Source: Bradyrhizobium diazoefficiens (GTDB taxonomy: Bacteria > Pseudomonadota > Alphaproteobacteria > Rhizobiales > Xanthobacteraceae). From it: a DNA stretch of 64,000 nt. Each line of letters opens with the position of its first letter. Position 1 is the stretch's first letter. Shown here piece by piece: positions 1-7,277 of the stretch. Under the pieces are notes generated by a model. It was not told the origin of the DNA, searched no databases, and saw only the letters and a list, made by a program, of their open reading frames with translations. Position numbers and translations under genes: made by a program. The stretch spans positions 772,001-836,000 of the forward strand of contig NZ_JAFCJE010000001.1 in the NCBI RefSeq assembly GCF_018131185.1, written 5' to 3'.

Positions 1-102
1 GGATCAAGCGTTGCGCGTCGAGCTTCGCGCTTTGACGCTCGCTTCGTTCCCGGGCATGATCCGCGCACTGCTTCGCGCAAGGTTTTTTGGGGATTGCTCC
101 GC

Positions 103-909
103 ATGCTGAGACTGCTTCTGGCCGCCGCGTTCGTCATGGGTCTGACCGGCGGGGCGGCGCGGGCCGCGCGCTGCGGCGGCGACTTCAACAGCTTCGTCGC
201 CAGCATGGCCCAGGAAGCGCAAGCGGCCGGCGTCTCGGCGAGCGTGACCAACGCGGCGCTCTCCGGCGTCGCGCCCGACGGCGCCGTGCTCGCCTTCGAC
301 CGGCGCCAGCGCCACACGTTCAACAAGACATTCGAGCAATATGTCTCGACCCGCGTCGGCCCGGGCCGCATCAATGGCGGCCGCGCAATGCTCCAGCGCC
401 ACGCCGCGCTGCTCTCGCGCATCGAGCAGAAGTTCGGCGTGCCGCGCCACATCCTGGTTGCGATCTGGGGCCTGGAGAGCGATTTCGGCAAGGGCGACAT
501 CGGCAAGATGCCGGTGGTCCGCACGCTGGCGACCCTCGCGCATGATTGCCGCCGCACCGACCTGTTCCAGGGCGAGTTGCTGGCCGCGCTCAAGATCGTG
601 CAGCGCGGCGACCTGCCGTTGCGCGACCTCGTCGGCGCCTTTGCCGGCGAGATCGGCCAGACCCAGTTCCTGCCGTCGTCCTACATCAAATACGGCGTCG
701 ATTTCGACGGCGACGGCCATGTCGATCTCCGCCACAGCATCCCCGACGTGCTCGCCTCCACCGCGAACCTGCTCCACACCAGCGGCTTCAAGATGGGCCA
801 GCCCTACGGCGAAGGCACGCCGAACTTCGAGGCCATGCGCGAGTGGAACAGGGCGGTGGTCTACAGGAAGACGATCGGCTATTTCGCCGATCGGCTGATG
901 GGGCAGTGA
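103..909 (+). CDS. Lytic murein transglycosylase (MltB/SLT_2 family)
   Basis: The product is about 268 residues. A hydrophobic N-terminus ending near an Ala-Arg-Ala site suggests export to the periplasm. The central IWGLESDFGKG segment carries the Glu expected as catalytic acid in MltB-type lytic transglycosylases, which cleave the MurNAc-GlcNAc bond with formation of 1,6-anhydro-MurNAc. A GQTQFLPSSY segment, also typical of the family, follows. I chose the ATG at 103 because GGGGA lies about 10 bases upstream; a TTG at 94 is in frame but has no room for a ribosome site. The protein is shorter than Escherichia coli MltB and has no peptidoglycan-binding domain at its end. It stands alone, with an intergenic palindrome behind it. 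Family confidence is high; physiological role is not visible. Confidence 0.9.
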   Translation: MLRLLLAAAFVMGLTGGAARAARCGGDFNSFVASMAQEAQAAGVSASVTNAALSGVAPDGAVLAFDRRQRHTFNKTFEQYVSTRVGPGRINGGRAMLQRHAALLSRIEQKFGVPRHILVAIWGLESDFGKGDIGKMPVVRTLATLAHDCRRTDLFQGELLAALKIVQRGDLPLRDLVGAFAGEIGQTQFLPSSYIKYGVDFDGDGHVDLRHSIPDVLASTANLLHTSGFKMGQPYGEGTPNFEAMREWNRAVVYRKTIGYFADRLMGQ

Positions 910-933
910 GGGCGGCACACCGCCAGCCACTTC

Positions 934-1019
934 CGTCATTGCGAGCGCAGCGAAGCAATCCAGAGTCTTTCCGCGGAGACAGTCTGGATTGCTTCGTCGC
1001 TACGCTCCTCGCAATGACG
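934..1019 (+). repeat. 86-bp palindromic intergenic repeat, copy 1 of 3
   Basis: An imperfect palindrome whose arms contain GAAGCAATCCAG and CTGGATTGCTTC, with CCGCGG at the apex and CGTCATTGCGAG/CTCGCAATGACG at the ends. Nearly the same element occurs at 44878-44964 in the same orientation and at 50699-50785 inverted. It lies between the 3' ends of two convergent genes, where it could fold as an RNA hairpin and act as a terminator. Confidence 0.85.
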
Positions 1020-1044
1020 GCGGAGAGACATGGCCTCCCCGAAT

Positions 1045-1875
1045 TCACGTCCCCTTCGCCATCTTCTCCAGCTTCCGTTGCAGCGGCGCCCAGTACGTCC
1101 CCGGCCGGAAGCGCTGCAAGAGGTCCATGAAGCGGGCGTCGTTGCCGATCAGGATGCGCGGCTCGTTTTTCTCGATGCCCTTGATGATGCGCAGCGCGGC
1201 ATCTTTCGGCGTCGTCTTCGCCGCGTTCTCGAACCGCTCGATCGACTGAGCGCGGCGGGCATTGTCGGTGACGCCGACGCCGGTGCGGGAGTTGCGCGCG
1301 ATCGCGGTGGCGACGCCGCCGGGATGCACGACCGACAGTCTGACGGGGCTGCCCGCCACCGCGAGCTCGTGCCGCACGCTCTCGGAAAAGCCGCGCACCG
1401 CGAATTTCGCCGCCGCATAGGCCGCTTGGCCCGGCGGCGCGATGATGCCGAAGATCGAGGAGAGGTTGACGATATGCGCTTCAGGCCTCGTCTTCAGATG
1501 CGGCAGGAAGGCGCGTGTGCCGTGCACCACGCCCCAGAAATTGATGTCGAACAGCCAGTCCATCTGCGCCTGGTCGACCTCATCGAACGAGCCCATCAAC
1601 GCCACGCCGGCATTGTTGACGACGATGCCGAGCGCGGGATGGGCCGTGATCGCCTCGCTCGCGAACTGCATGACGTCGTCGGCCTCGCCGACATCGACGC
1701 GGTGCAGGCTGACCTTGCGCGTTGCGCCGATCTCCGCAGCGAGGCTCTTCAGCCCGGCCTCGTCGCGATCGGCCAGCGCGAGATCGCAGCCGCGCTGTGC
1801 AAGCGCGATGGCCAGCGCGCGGCCGATGCCGCTGGCGGCTCCCGTGATGGCGGCGGCGCCGCGAATCGCAGTCAT
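1045..1875 (-). CDS. Short-chain dehydrogenase/reductase (SDR)
   Basis: This is a 276-residue classical SDR. It shows the nucleotide-binding TGAASGIG motif near residues 10-17, an NNAG motif in the middle of the Rossmann fold, and the catalytic YAAAK (Tyr-x-x-x-Lys) preceded by a Ser in NLSS. The C-terminal region after the PGGV loop is about 80 residues and probably forms the substrate lid. It is a cytosolic NAD(P)-dependent oxidoreductase; the substrate cannot be named from sequence. The ATG at 1875 is preceded by GGGGGA at 6 bases. The gene is monocistronic, convergent with the transglycosylase and divergent from the response regulator gene. Confidence 0.9.
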   Translation of the reverse strand: MTAIRGAAAITGAASGIGRALAIALAQRGCDLALADRDEAGLKSLAAEIGATRKVSLHRVDVGEADDVMQFASEAITAHPALGIVVNNAGVALMGSFDEVDQAQMDWLFDINFWGVVHGTRAFLPHLKTRPEAHIVNLSSIFGIIAPPGQAAYAAAKFAVRGFSESVRHELAVAGSPVRLSVVHPGGVATAIARNSRTGVGVTDNARRAQSIERFENAAKTTPKDAALRIIKGIEKNEPRILIGNDARFMDLLQRFRPGTYWAPLQRKLEKMAKGT

Positions 1876-1997
1876 GATGTTCCCCCGTCAAGCCCTCGGT
1901 CGTGGAACTATGATTTACATTTTTTCAGAATGGAACCGAACCGAGAGCGAATTGGCCCCTTAACCTACGTTACGCAAGCAAGCATTGGGAGACGCTG

Positions 1998-2372
1998 ATG
2001 GGACAAGCACAGCCATTTCGTGCGACGGCGCTGATCGTCGAGGACGACGTCATGCAGCGGGAGATGCTATGCCTGCTGCTGGAAGAGAGCGGCTACCAGG
2101 TCATCCAGTGCGAAAGCGCCGAGGCCGCCGAGCGCGTGCTCGACAAGAGCGCCGGCGCGCTCTGCCTGATGCTGACCGACGTCCAGCTTGCCGGCCGCAT
2201 GAACGGGGTCGAGCTTGCCCATGTCGCCAAGGACCGCAATCCCCGGCTCGACATCGTCGTCACCTCCGGCCGCCCCCTGATGCAGGCCTTGCCCGCAGGC
2301 GCCAAGTTCTGGGCCAAACCCTGGGCGCCGCTCGACGTCCTGCGCGAGGCCGAGATCGCGCAGCTGGCGTGA
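1998..2372 (+). CDS. Single-domain response regulator (CheY-like)
   Basis: The 124-residue protein is only a receiver domain. It has the acidic pair in VEDD (about residues 14-17), the probable phosphoacceptor Asp in LMLTDVQ (about residue 56), the switch Thr/Ser in VVTSG, and the conserved Lys in WAKPW near the end. There is no output domain, so it acts by protein contact or as a phosphate shuttle. The ATG follows GGGAG at 7 bases. No histidine kinase is adjacent, so its partner is unknown. Confidence 0.9.
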   Translation: MGQAQPFRATALIVEDDVMQREMLCLLLEESGYQVIQCESAEAAERVLDKSAGALCLMLTDVQLAGRMNGVELAHVAKDRNPRLDIVVTSGRPLMQALPAGAKFWAKPWAPLDVLREAEIAQLA

Positions 2373-2436
2373 AGGAAAGCTGTCTTGAGCGACGGCTTAA
2401 CTTTCCTGCAAAACAAGTCCGTATCAAATCCGTCCT

Positions 2437-2549
2437 CCTGAGGTGCGCGCGACAGCGCCGTAGCGCAAGCCTCGAAGGACGGCGGCCGAGATGCAGCTGC
2501 AGCCGGGCCGTCGTCCTTCGAGGGCCGCTGAAGAAGCGTGCACCTCAGG
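2437..2549. repeat. Nested inverted-repeat intergenic element
   Basis: Outer arms CCTGAGGTGC (2437-2446) and GCACCTCAGG (2540-2549) enclose inner arms CCTCGAAGGAC (2470-2480) and GTCCTTCGAGG (2513-2523). The nested symmetry predicts a long hairpin. It fills most of the gap between the response regulator and the LysE gene. It resembles dispersed non-coding repeats of Bradyrhizobium, but no second copy was seen in this window. Confidence 0.75.
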
Positions 2550-2618
2550 GTGACGGTCAGGAACTGAAGGCCGGAGGCCCCGCTTCCCCGCCGCGGTGTG
2601 CGGTGATAGCGTCCGCCC

Positions 2619-3230
2619 ATGACCTGGTCCTTCCTGCTCACCTCGCTGATCGTCGTCGCTTCCCCCGGCACCGGCGTGCTCTACACGCTGGCCGCGGCGC
2701 TCACCCGGGGCTCACGCGCCAGCGTTGCCGCGGCCCTCGGCTGCACGCTCGGGATCGTGCCGCACATGTGTGCTGCGATGCTGGGCCTTGCCGCCGTGCT
2801 CCATACCAGCGCGCTCGCCTTCGCCGCGTTGAAATGGTGCGGTGTCGCCTATCTGCTCTACATGTCCTGGCAGGCGCTGCGCGAGAGCGGAGCGCTGGCG
2901 GTCGAGGGTGACATCAGGGAGCGTTCAAGCGGCCGCGTCATCGTCACCGGCTTCCTGATCAACATCCTCAATCCAAAACTGTCGATCTTCTTTCTCGCCT
3001 TCCTGCCGCAGTTCATCGCCGCGGACGAGGCCCATGTGCTGGCCCGCATGCTTGAATTGAGCGGCGCCTTCATGGCGATGACGTTTGCAGTGTTCGCCGT
3101 CTACGGCCTCTGCGCCGCCTCCGTGCGCGAGCGCGTCATCTCCCGTCCCGGCGTCATGACGTGGCTGCGCCGCAGTTTTGCGGCGGGCTTTGCCGCGCTC
3201 GGCGCCAAGCTGGCTTTCGCGGAGAGGTAG
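2619..3230 (+). CDS. LysE/RhtB family amino-acid exporter
   Basis: The 203-residue protein is strongly hydrophobic with about six membrane segments. It starts with the LysE-type N-terminus, including SPGTGVLYTLAAALTRG, and has the NPK loop (ILNPKLSIFFLAFLPQF) typical of the RhtB branch. Such proteins export amino acids or their derivatives using the proton gradient. Substrate cannot be assigned. The gene stands alone downstream of the nested palindrome. Confidence 0.88.
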   Translation: MTWSFLLTSLIVVASPGTGVLYTLAAALTRGSRASVAAALGCTLGIVPHMCAAMLGLAAVLHTSALAFAALKWCGVAYLLYMSWQALRESGALAVEGDIRERSSGRVIVTGFLINILNPKLSIFFLAFLPQFIAADEAHVLARMLELSGAFMAMTFAVFAVYGLCAASVRERVISRPGVMTWLRRSFAAGFAALGAKLAFAER

Positions 3231-3301
3231 CTTTCGTTCTTACCTTTCCCCACAAGAGTGGGGCGGGGGAGTGAAAGAGCAGCGCAAGCCAGCAAGCCAA
3301 T

Positions 3302-3324
3302 AAAAAAGCGGGCCTTGTGCCCGC
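3302..3324 (-). terminator. Rho-independent terminator of the Lys/Ala peptide gene
   Basis: On the minus strand a 6-bp stem GCGGGC/GCCCGC (3308-3313 with 3319-3324) with a 5-nt loop is followed by six T. It lies about 80 bases past the stop codon of the 22-residue peptide gene, which supports that gene being transcribed. Confidence 0.8.
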
Positions 3325-3402
3325 CGTCTTCAAACTCGTTCGATCCTTACCCGACGCCCGGGCGGAGCGAGGCTCCACCCGGGCAAAGAAAAAGAAGCCT
3401 CG

Positions 3403-3471
3403 TTACTTCTTCTTCGCCTTCTTGGCCTTCTTCGCCTTCTTCTTCGCCGCCTTCTTCGCTTTCTTAGCCAT
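3403..3471 (-). CDS. 22-residue lysine/alanine peptide (histone-tail-like)
   Basis: After the initiating Met every residue is Lys or Ala (15 Lys, 6 Ala), in the pattern AKKAKKAAKKKAKKAKKAKKK. The reading frame is supported by AGAGGA 5 bases before the ATG and by a clean Rho-independent terminator downstream. The composition matches the Lys/Ala-rich tails of bacterial histone H1-like proteins, so nucleic-acid binding is the natural guess, but this is inference. It is too short for most gene callers. The same DNA read in another minus-strand frame gives an artefactual poly-Arg frame. Confidence 0.75.
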   Translation of the reverse strand: MAKKAKKAAKKKAKKAKKAKKK

Positions 3472-3875
3472 AGGATCCTCTTAAGGGTTAATGGTGGAAC
3501 GCGACACGAGGGATGCTCGGCGGAGGGCCAGCCTCGCAACATCCTCGACGACGAACTCAGCAGATTCGCAGGTCTCTGCCCCGCGCTGTCACATCGATGT
3601 CATCGCGTTATCCACAGCTCAGATGCATTTTCGGGTGATTTTAGTGCGCGAATCCGCATCGAGGCTTCGGCGATGCTGTCGCCGGCGACAAGCTTAACGA
3701 TCCGCCAACGACCCGCGCCCTTCATGAATCCAAAACCAAGGCGGAACTTTCGAGGGTCGCAGTGAGACTCCATTAAGCGCGTCACGCGCATGGTCGCCCG
3801 CAAGACCACGGGAGCGGGTATGTACGGACGTTTACCAAACGAAGAGGGCGGGACCATGCGCGTCCCGCAGTCGCC
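3472..3875. other. Intergenic region without a recognisable gene
   Basis: About 400 bases between the divergent peptide gene and the diguanylate cyclase gene. It should hold both promoters, but I cannot place convincing -35/-10 boxes. It contains one perfect DnaA-box sequence, TTATCCACA at 3608-3616, without clustering. No protein-coding frame looks real. Confidence 0.5.
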
Positions 3876-5099
3876 ATGCTGAGCGTGTCGACACTCTGGA
3901 CGGTATTCGTCGCCAACTTCCTCGCGCTTGGCCTGATCTGGGCCTACGTGGCGCGTTCGTATCCGAAATTCGCGGCGGCGCGGTTCTGGACGGGATCGGC
4001 CTTCGTCGGCGCCGCCGGCGCGATGGCCGCGCTGCTTCGCCTGTTCATCGCCTCGCCCATACCGACCGTCGTCGGCGCGGCCGGTATCATCGCGGCCTGC
4101 TGCTTGGCCGCGATGGGCATCCAGCGCTTCTACGACCGGCCGGTGTTGTGGCGCCTCATGTCCGCGACCACGATGCTGAGCATGGCCGCCATCATGGTCT
4201 TCCTGTTCGGCTTCGATCAGGTCCAGTTGCGCATGGTGAGCTACACGCTCGGCCAAGCGGTGCCGCTGATGCTGGCGTTACCCTTGTTGCTGTCGCGGCC
4301 CGAGGGCCGCGTCAGTCCGGGGGCGCGGCTGTCCGCCATCGTCATCCTCACCATCATAGGGATGTTCGTGGTGCGCACCGCGGGCCATTTGATCGGCTAC
4401 GATTTCTCGGCGCAGGGCGCCGGTCAGGTCCACGGCTTGCTGGTGCTGGTTCTGCTGTTTCTGTCGATGACGCTCAATTTCGGCTTCCTGCTGATGGCGA
4501 TGGACCGCCTGCGCGGCGAGGTTGCCGATCTCGCGCTGCTCGACGATCTCACCGGCGTCGCCAACCGGCGGCATCTGCTGCAGCGCCTGACCGAGGAATG
4601 CGCCCGCTCCGCGCGCAACGGCGTGCCGTTCTCGCTGCTGGTGATCGACCTCGACGGCTTCAAGACCATCAACGACACCCACGGCCATGCCGCCGGCGAT
4701 GCCTGCCTGCAGCACTTCACCCTGATGGCGCAGACGCGCCTTCGGCCCGGCGACATGCTCGCCCGCACCGGCGGCGACGAGTTCTGCGTCGTGCTGCCGT
4801 CCTCGTCCCTGCGAGAGGCCGCCGCGATCGCCCGCCGCGTGCTCGAGGTCTGCCGCCAGGATGCCGAGGCCTGCACCGGCGACGAGATCCCGATCGCGAT
4901 CTCGATCGGCGTCGCGCAATGGGATCGCGGCATCGGCGCATTCCCGGACCGCTTGATGGCCAACGCCGACCATGCGCTCTACGCGGCCAAGAAGAACGGC
5001 AAGAACGACTTCGCCGTCTATGATCCGGCGCCGCCGCTTTCGCCCGAACCAGTCGGTCCTCACGAGGGCGCACGCAAGATTCGCCTGGAGCCGTGCTAG
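3876..5099 (+). CDS. Membrane-bound GGDEF diguanylate cyclase
   Basis: The 407-residue protein has about six predicted membrane helices in its first 210 residues, then a GGDEF domain. The active-site motif GGDEF is intact at residues 299-303, and RPGD, an RxxD inhibitory site, lies exactly five residues before it. It should therefore make c-di-GMP from two GTP and be product-inhibited. There is no EAL domain. The membrane region has no sensor fold that I recognise. The ATG at 3876 lacks a clear ribosome site, so the exact start is less certain. It reads toward the amidase gene 24 bases downstream, possibly one transcript. Confidence 0.9.
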   Translation: MLSVSTLWTVFVANFLALGLIWAYVARSYPKFAAARFWTGSAFVGAAGAMAALLRLFIASPIPTVVGAAGIIAACCLAAMGIQRFYDRPVLWRLMSATTMLSMAAIMVFLFGFDQVQLRMVSYTLGQAVPLMLALPLLLSRPEGRVSPGARLSAIVILTIIGMFVVRTAGHLIGYDFSAQGAGQVHGLLVLVLLFLSMTLNFGFLLMAMDRLRGEVADLALLDDLTGVANRRHLLQRLTEECARSARNGVPFSLLVIDLDGFKTINDTHGHAAGDACLQHFTLMAQTRLRPGDMLARTGGDEFCVVLPSSSLREAAAIARRVLEVCRQDAEACTGDEIPIAISIGVAQWDRGIGAFPDRLMANADHALYAAKKNGKNDFAVYDPAPPLSPEPVGPHEGARKIRLEPC

Positions 5100-5123
5100 A
5101 CCAGCATCCGTGATTGGATCCGG

Positions 5124-5750
5124 ATGATGATGTCTCGCCTGCTCCTAGCCGTTCTCGCCGCCCTGTCTCTGATCGTCCCCGCCCGTGCCGAGGATGCCGA
5201 GCTGACAAGACTCGCGCGCGCCGCCGGCACGCCCGACATTCCCGGTCTAAAGATCGTCTGGTTGGCGCCCTGGGGCGACGTCCGCGACGCAAACCCCTGG
5301 CGCAACATCATCGTGCATCAGACCGAGGGGCCTGCGGGCTCGGCGCGCGGCGGCGCGCAGGCGCAGGCGAAGGCCCCGACGCGGCGCGGCGTCACGGTGT
5401 GGGTCGAGACCGACGGCACGGTCTATTGGGCGGTCGCCGAAAACCTGGTGCCGACCCATGGCGACGGTGCCAATCGCAACGACAACAAGTACATCGACAA
5501 TCGTGTGACCTACCGGCAGGTGCTGCGCGACAATTCAATCGGGGTCGAATTCGCCGGCAATTATCCGGACGTGGCGACCGGTCCGACCGAAGCGCAGGTC
5601 GCGGCGTGGAAGATCCTGGTGAAGGTGCTGCGCACGCGCTACGGCATCCCGCTCGATCGTGTCTACGCGCACAACTGGATCGACTACAAGGACGCGCGCT
5701 ATTGCGAAGGTTGCTGGCTCGCGACCCTGGCGCGGGTGTGGGGGGAGTAG
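5124..5750 (+). CDS. Exported N-acetylmuramoyl-L-alanine amidase-like protein (Amidase_2 fold)
   Basis: The 208-residue protein starts with a signal peptide ending at ARA. The mature part has the Amidase_2/PGRP pattern: IIVHQTEG with the first metal-ligand His, NSIGVEFAGNYPD in the central strand, and VYAHNWID with the second His. A CEGC segment near the C-terminus may provide a further ligand or a disulfide. The predicted role is cleavage of the amide bond between MurNAc and L-Ala of peptidoglycan, or binding of such fragments. Three Met codons run from 5124; I use the first. Confidence 0.8.
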   Translation: MMMSRLLLAVLAALSLIVPARAEDAELTRLARAAGTPDIPGLKIVWLAPWGDVRDANPWRNIIVHQTEGPAGSARGGAQAQAKAPTRRGVTVWVETDGTVYWAVAENLVPTHGDGANRNDNKYIDNRVTYRQVLRDNSIGVEFAGNYPDVATGPTEAQVAAWKILVKVLRTRYGIPLDRVYAHNWIDYKDARYCEGCWLATLARVWGE

Positions 5751-5814
5751 AGCTGCCTGCACTCCGGGGTGCGCTTAGCGTGAGCTGAGAGGCACGCCTC
5801 GGCGCCGACTGCAG

Positions 5815-5894
5815 CCACAACCATAGCTGTTATCGCCCGGTTCAACCGGGCGATCCACAACCATAGCTGTCATCGCCCGGTTCAACCGGGCGAT
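5815..5894. repeat. Tandem duplication of a 40-bp palindromic unit
   Basis: Two adjacent 40-bp units (5815-5854 and 5855-5894) differ only at one base (T5831 versus C5871). Each carries the inverted repeat ATCGCCCGGTT-C-AACCGGGCGAT. A diverged copy of the palindrome lies at 49241-49262. The near-identity of the two units implies a recent duplication. Confidence 0.9.
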
Positions 5895-6053
5895 CCAGTA
5901 TTCCAGAGGCCGGCGTTGAAGGTCTCGCCGCTACGACACCTGCTGCGGCGTACTGGATGCCCCGGTCCCGGCTCCGCCAAGGCTACGCCGAGGCCCGCAG
6001 AGTTGCTCGGCGCGCCGGAGCTTCAGCGAAGGCGGCAAGCCGGAGCATGACAC
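5895..6053. repeat. Mosaic intergenic repeat (modules A and B)
   Basis: This follows the tandem units directly. It begins with CCAGTATTCCAGAG, the edge of the palindromic module A, and continues with module B, a CGCCAAGGCTACGCCG and CAGCGAAGGCGGCAAG segment (about 5963-6050). Both modules recur at 49098-49262 but with A inverted relative to B. No protein frame is credible here. Confidence 0.7.
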
Positions 6054-6085
6054 CGCGTGTGGAGCGGCGCTTCCCATCAGCCAAC

Positions 6086-6115
6086 AAAAAAAGCCGGCGT
6101 TGCCGCCGGCTTTTT
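6086..6115. terminator. Bidirectional Rho-independent terminator
   Basis: A 7-bp stem GCCGGCG/CGCCGGC (6093-6099 with 6104-6110) with a TTGC loop is flanked by A-runs on the left and T-runs on the right. It can terminate rpoH on the minus strand, whose stop codon is about 45 bases away, and transcripts arriving from the left. Confidence 0.85.
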
Positions 6116-6158
6116 CGTCTTTTCGATCCGCCAATCTCTTACTGCGGCGAAGCCCCGC

Positions 6159-7058
6159 TTAGTGCGCGGCTTCCAGCGCGGCCTGTTCGGCCCTTGCGAT
6201 CGTGCCCTTGACCGCGGACTGCACCTTCTCGAAGGCGCGGACCTCGATCTGACGGACGCGCTCGCGCGACACGCCGAACTCGGCGGCGAGGTCTTCCAGC
6301 GTCATCGGCTCATCGGCGAGGCGGCGGGCCTCGAAGATGCGGCGTTCGCGCGGGTTGAGCACGCCCATGGCGCCGTTCAACGCGTCACGGCGTTCGTCAT
6401 ATTCCTCGTGCTCGGCCAGCATGGCTTCCTGGTTGGGCGTATTGTCGACCAGCCAGTCCTGCCATTCGCCGGCTTCGCCGTCGTCGCGGATCGGTGCGTT
6501 GAGCGACGCGTCGCCGCCGAGGCGGCGGTTCATGTCGATCACGTCCTGGTCCGTGACGCCGAGGCGCTTGGCAATGACCTTCACCTGGTCGGGGCGCAGA
6601 TCGCCCTCGTCCAGCGCGTTGATCTTGCTCTTCGCCTTGCGCAGGTTGAAGAACAGCTTCTTCTGGTTCGCGGTGGTGCCCATCTTCACGAGCGACCAGG
6701 AACGCAGGATGTACTCTTGAATCGACGCCTTGATCCACCACATCGCGTAGGTGGCGAGACGGAACCCCTTCTCGGGTTCGAAACGCTTGACCGCCTGCAT
6801 CAGGCCGACATTGCCTTCCGAGACGACCTCGGAAATCGGCAGGCCGTAGCCGCGATAGCCCATGGCGATCTTGGCCACGAGCCGGAGATGGCTGGTGACG
6901 AGTTGGTGTGCCGCGTCGCGATCGTCATGCTCGCGCCAACGCTTGGCGAGCATGTATTCCTGCTGGGGTTCCAGCATCGGGAACTTGCGGATCTCGGCGA
7001 GGTAGCGAGAGAGGCCGGATTCTCCGTTGAGCACCGGCAAAGTAGCGGTACGGGCCAT
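6159..7058 (-). CDS. rpoH: RNA polymerase heat-shock sigma factor RpoH
   Basis: The 299-residue protein is a sigma32-type factor. It has the region 2 core (AKRWREHDD, then LRLVAKIAMGYRGYGLPISEVV), region 2.4 RLATYAMWWIKASIQEYIL, the RpoH-box sequence QKKLFFNLRK that separates RpoH from other group 2-3 sigmas, and a C-terminal region 4.2 HTH (LEDLAAEFGVSRERVRQIE). It directs core RNA polymerase to heat-shock promoters. Rhizobia usually carry several rpoH genes; which paralogue this is cannot be told. The ATG at 7058 has GGAGGG at 8 bases; a TTG 15 bases upstream is in frame but less likely. Confidence 0.95.
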   Translation of the reverse strand: MARTATLPVLNGESGLSRYLAEIRKFPMLEPQQEYMLAKRWREHDDRDAAHQLVTSHLRLVAKIAMGYRGYGLPISEVVSEGNVGLMQAVKRFEPEKGFRLATYAMWWIKASIQEYILRSWSLVKMGTTANQKKLFFNLRKAKSKINALDEGDLRPDQVKVIAKRLGVTDQDVIDMNRRLGGDASLNAPIRDDGEAGEWQDWLVDNTPNQEAMLAEHEEYDERRDALNGAMGVLNPRERRIFEARRLADEPMTLEDLAAEFGVSRERVRQIEVRAFEKVQSAVKGTIARAEQAALEAAH

Positions 7059-7147
7059 ACTGAAGCCCTCCAAAGGTTCAGGCCCCCGATAGCGGCGGGC
7101 CAGGCAGACGACCGCTTTGTTAAAGCCGGCCGTAGCTGCGATGTTCC

Positions 7148-7167
7148 GCGTTGGTCATTTCCAACGC
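7148..7167 (-). promoter_or_regulatory. Inverted repeat in the rpoH 5' region
   Basis: GCGTTGG (7148-7154) and CCAACGC (7161-7167) form a 7-bp inverted repeat with a 6-nt loop about 90 bases upstream of the rpoH start. A second palindrome, CCCCATGGGG, is at 7181-7190. They could be a leader hairpin or operator. They do not cover the ribosome site, so a simple RNA thermometer is not supported. Confidence 0.35.
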
Positions 7168-7277
7168 AGGCGCAATATACCCCATGGGGGGTCAAAAAGG
7201 GAAGGATTGCTGACGTCACGACCCCGTGTGGCAGCTATAACTTTTTGTAATGTAACGCTTTTCTTAACGGGGCTGCG

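Noticed and set aside
1931..1970. Possible EcfG-type promoter (GGAAC ... CGTT) before the response regulator gene
   Set aside because: The distance between GGAAC and CGTT is about 31 bases, far from the 16-17 expected for EcfG promoters.
3330..3542. Minus-strand frame with a run of Arg
   Set aside because: It is the out-of-frame reading of the Lys/Ala peptide gene (AAG GCG read as AGR), with no ribosome site of its own.
3608..3616. Perfect DnaA box TTATCCACA
   Set aside because: It is isolated, with no cluster of boxes, no AT-rich unwinding element and no replication genes nearby, so it is not evidence of an origin.
5815..5894. Tandem repeat considered as a CRISPR fragment
   Set aside because: The units are directly adjacent with no spacers and there are no cas genes.
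7171..7205. TTGACC and TATATT upstream of rpoH as a sigma70 promoter
   Set aside because: The spacing between the two boxes is about 10-12 bases, too short for a functional sigma70 promoter.
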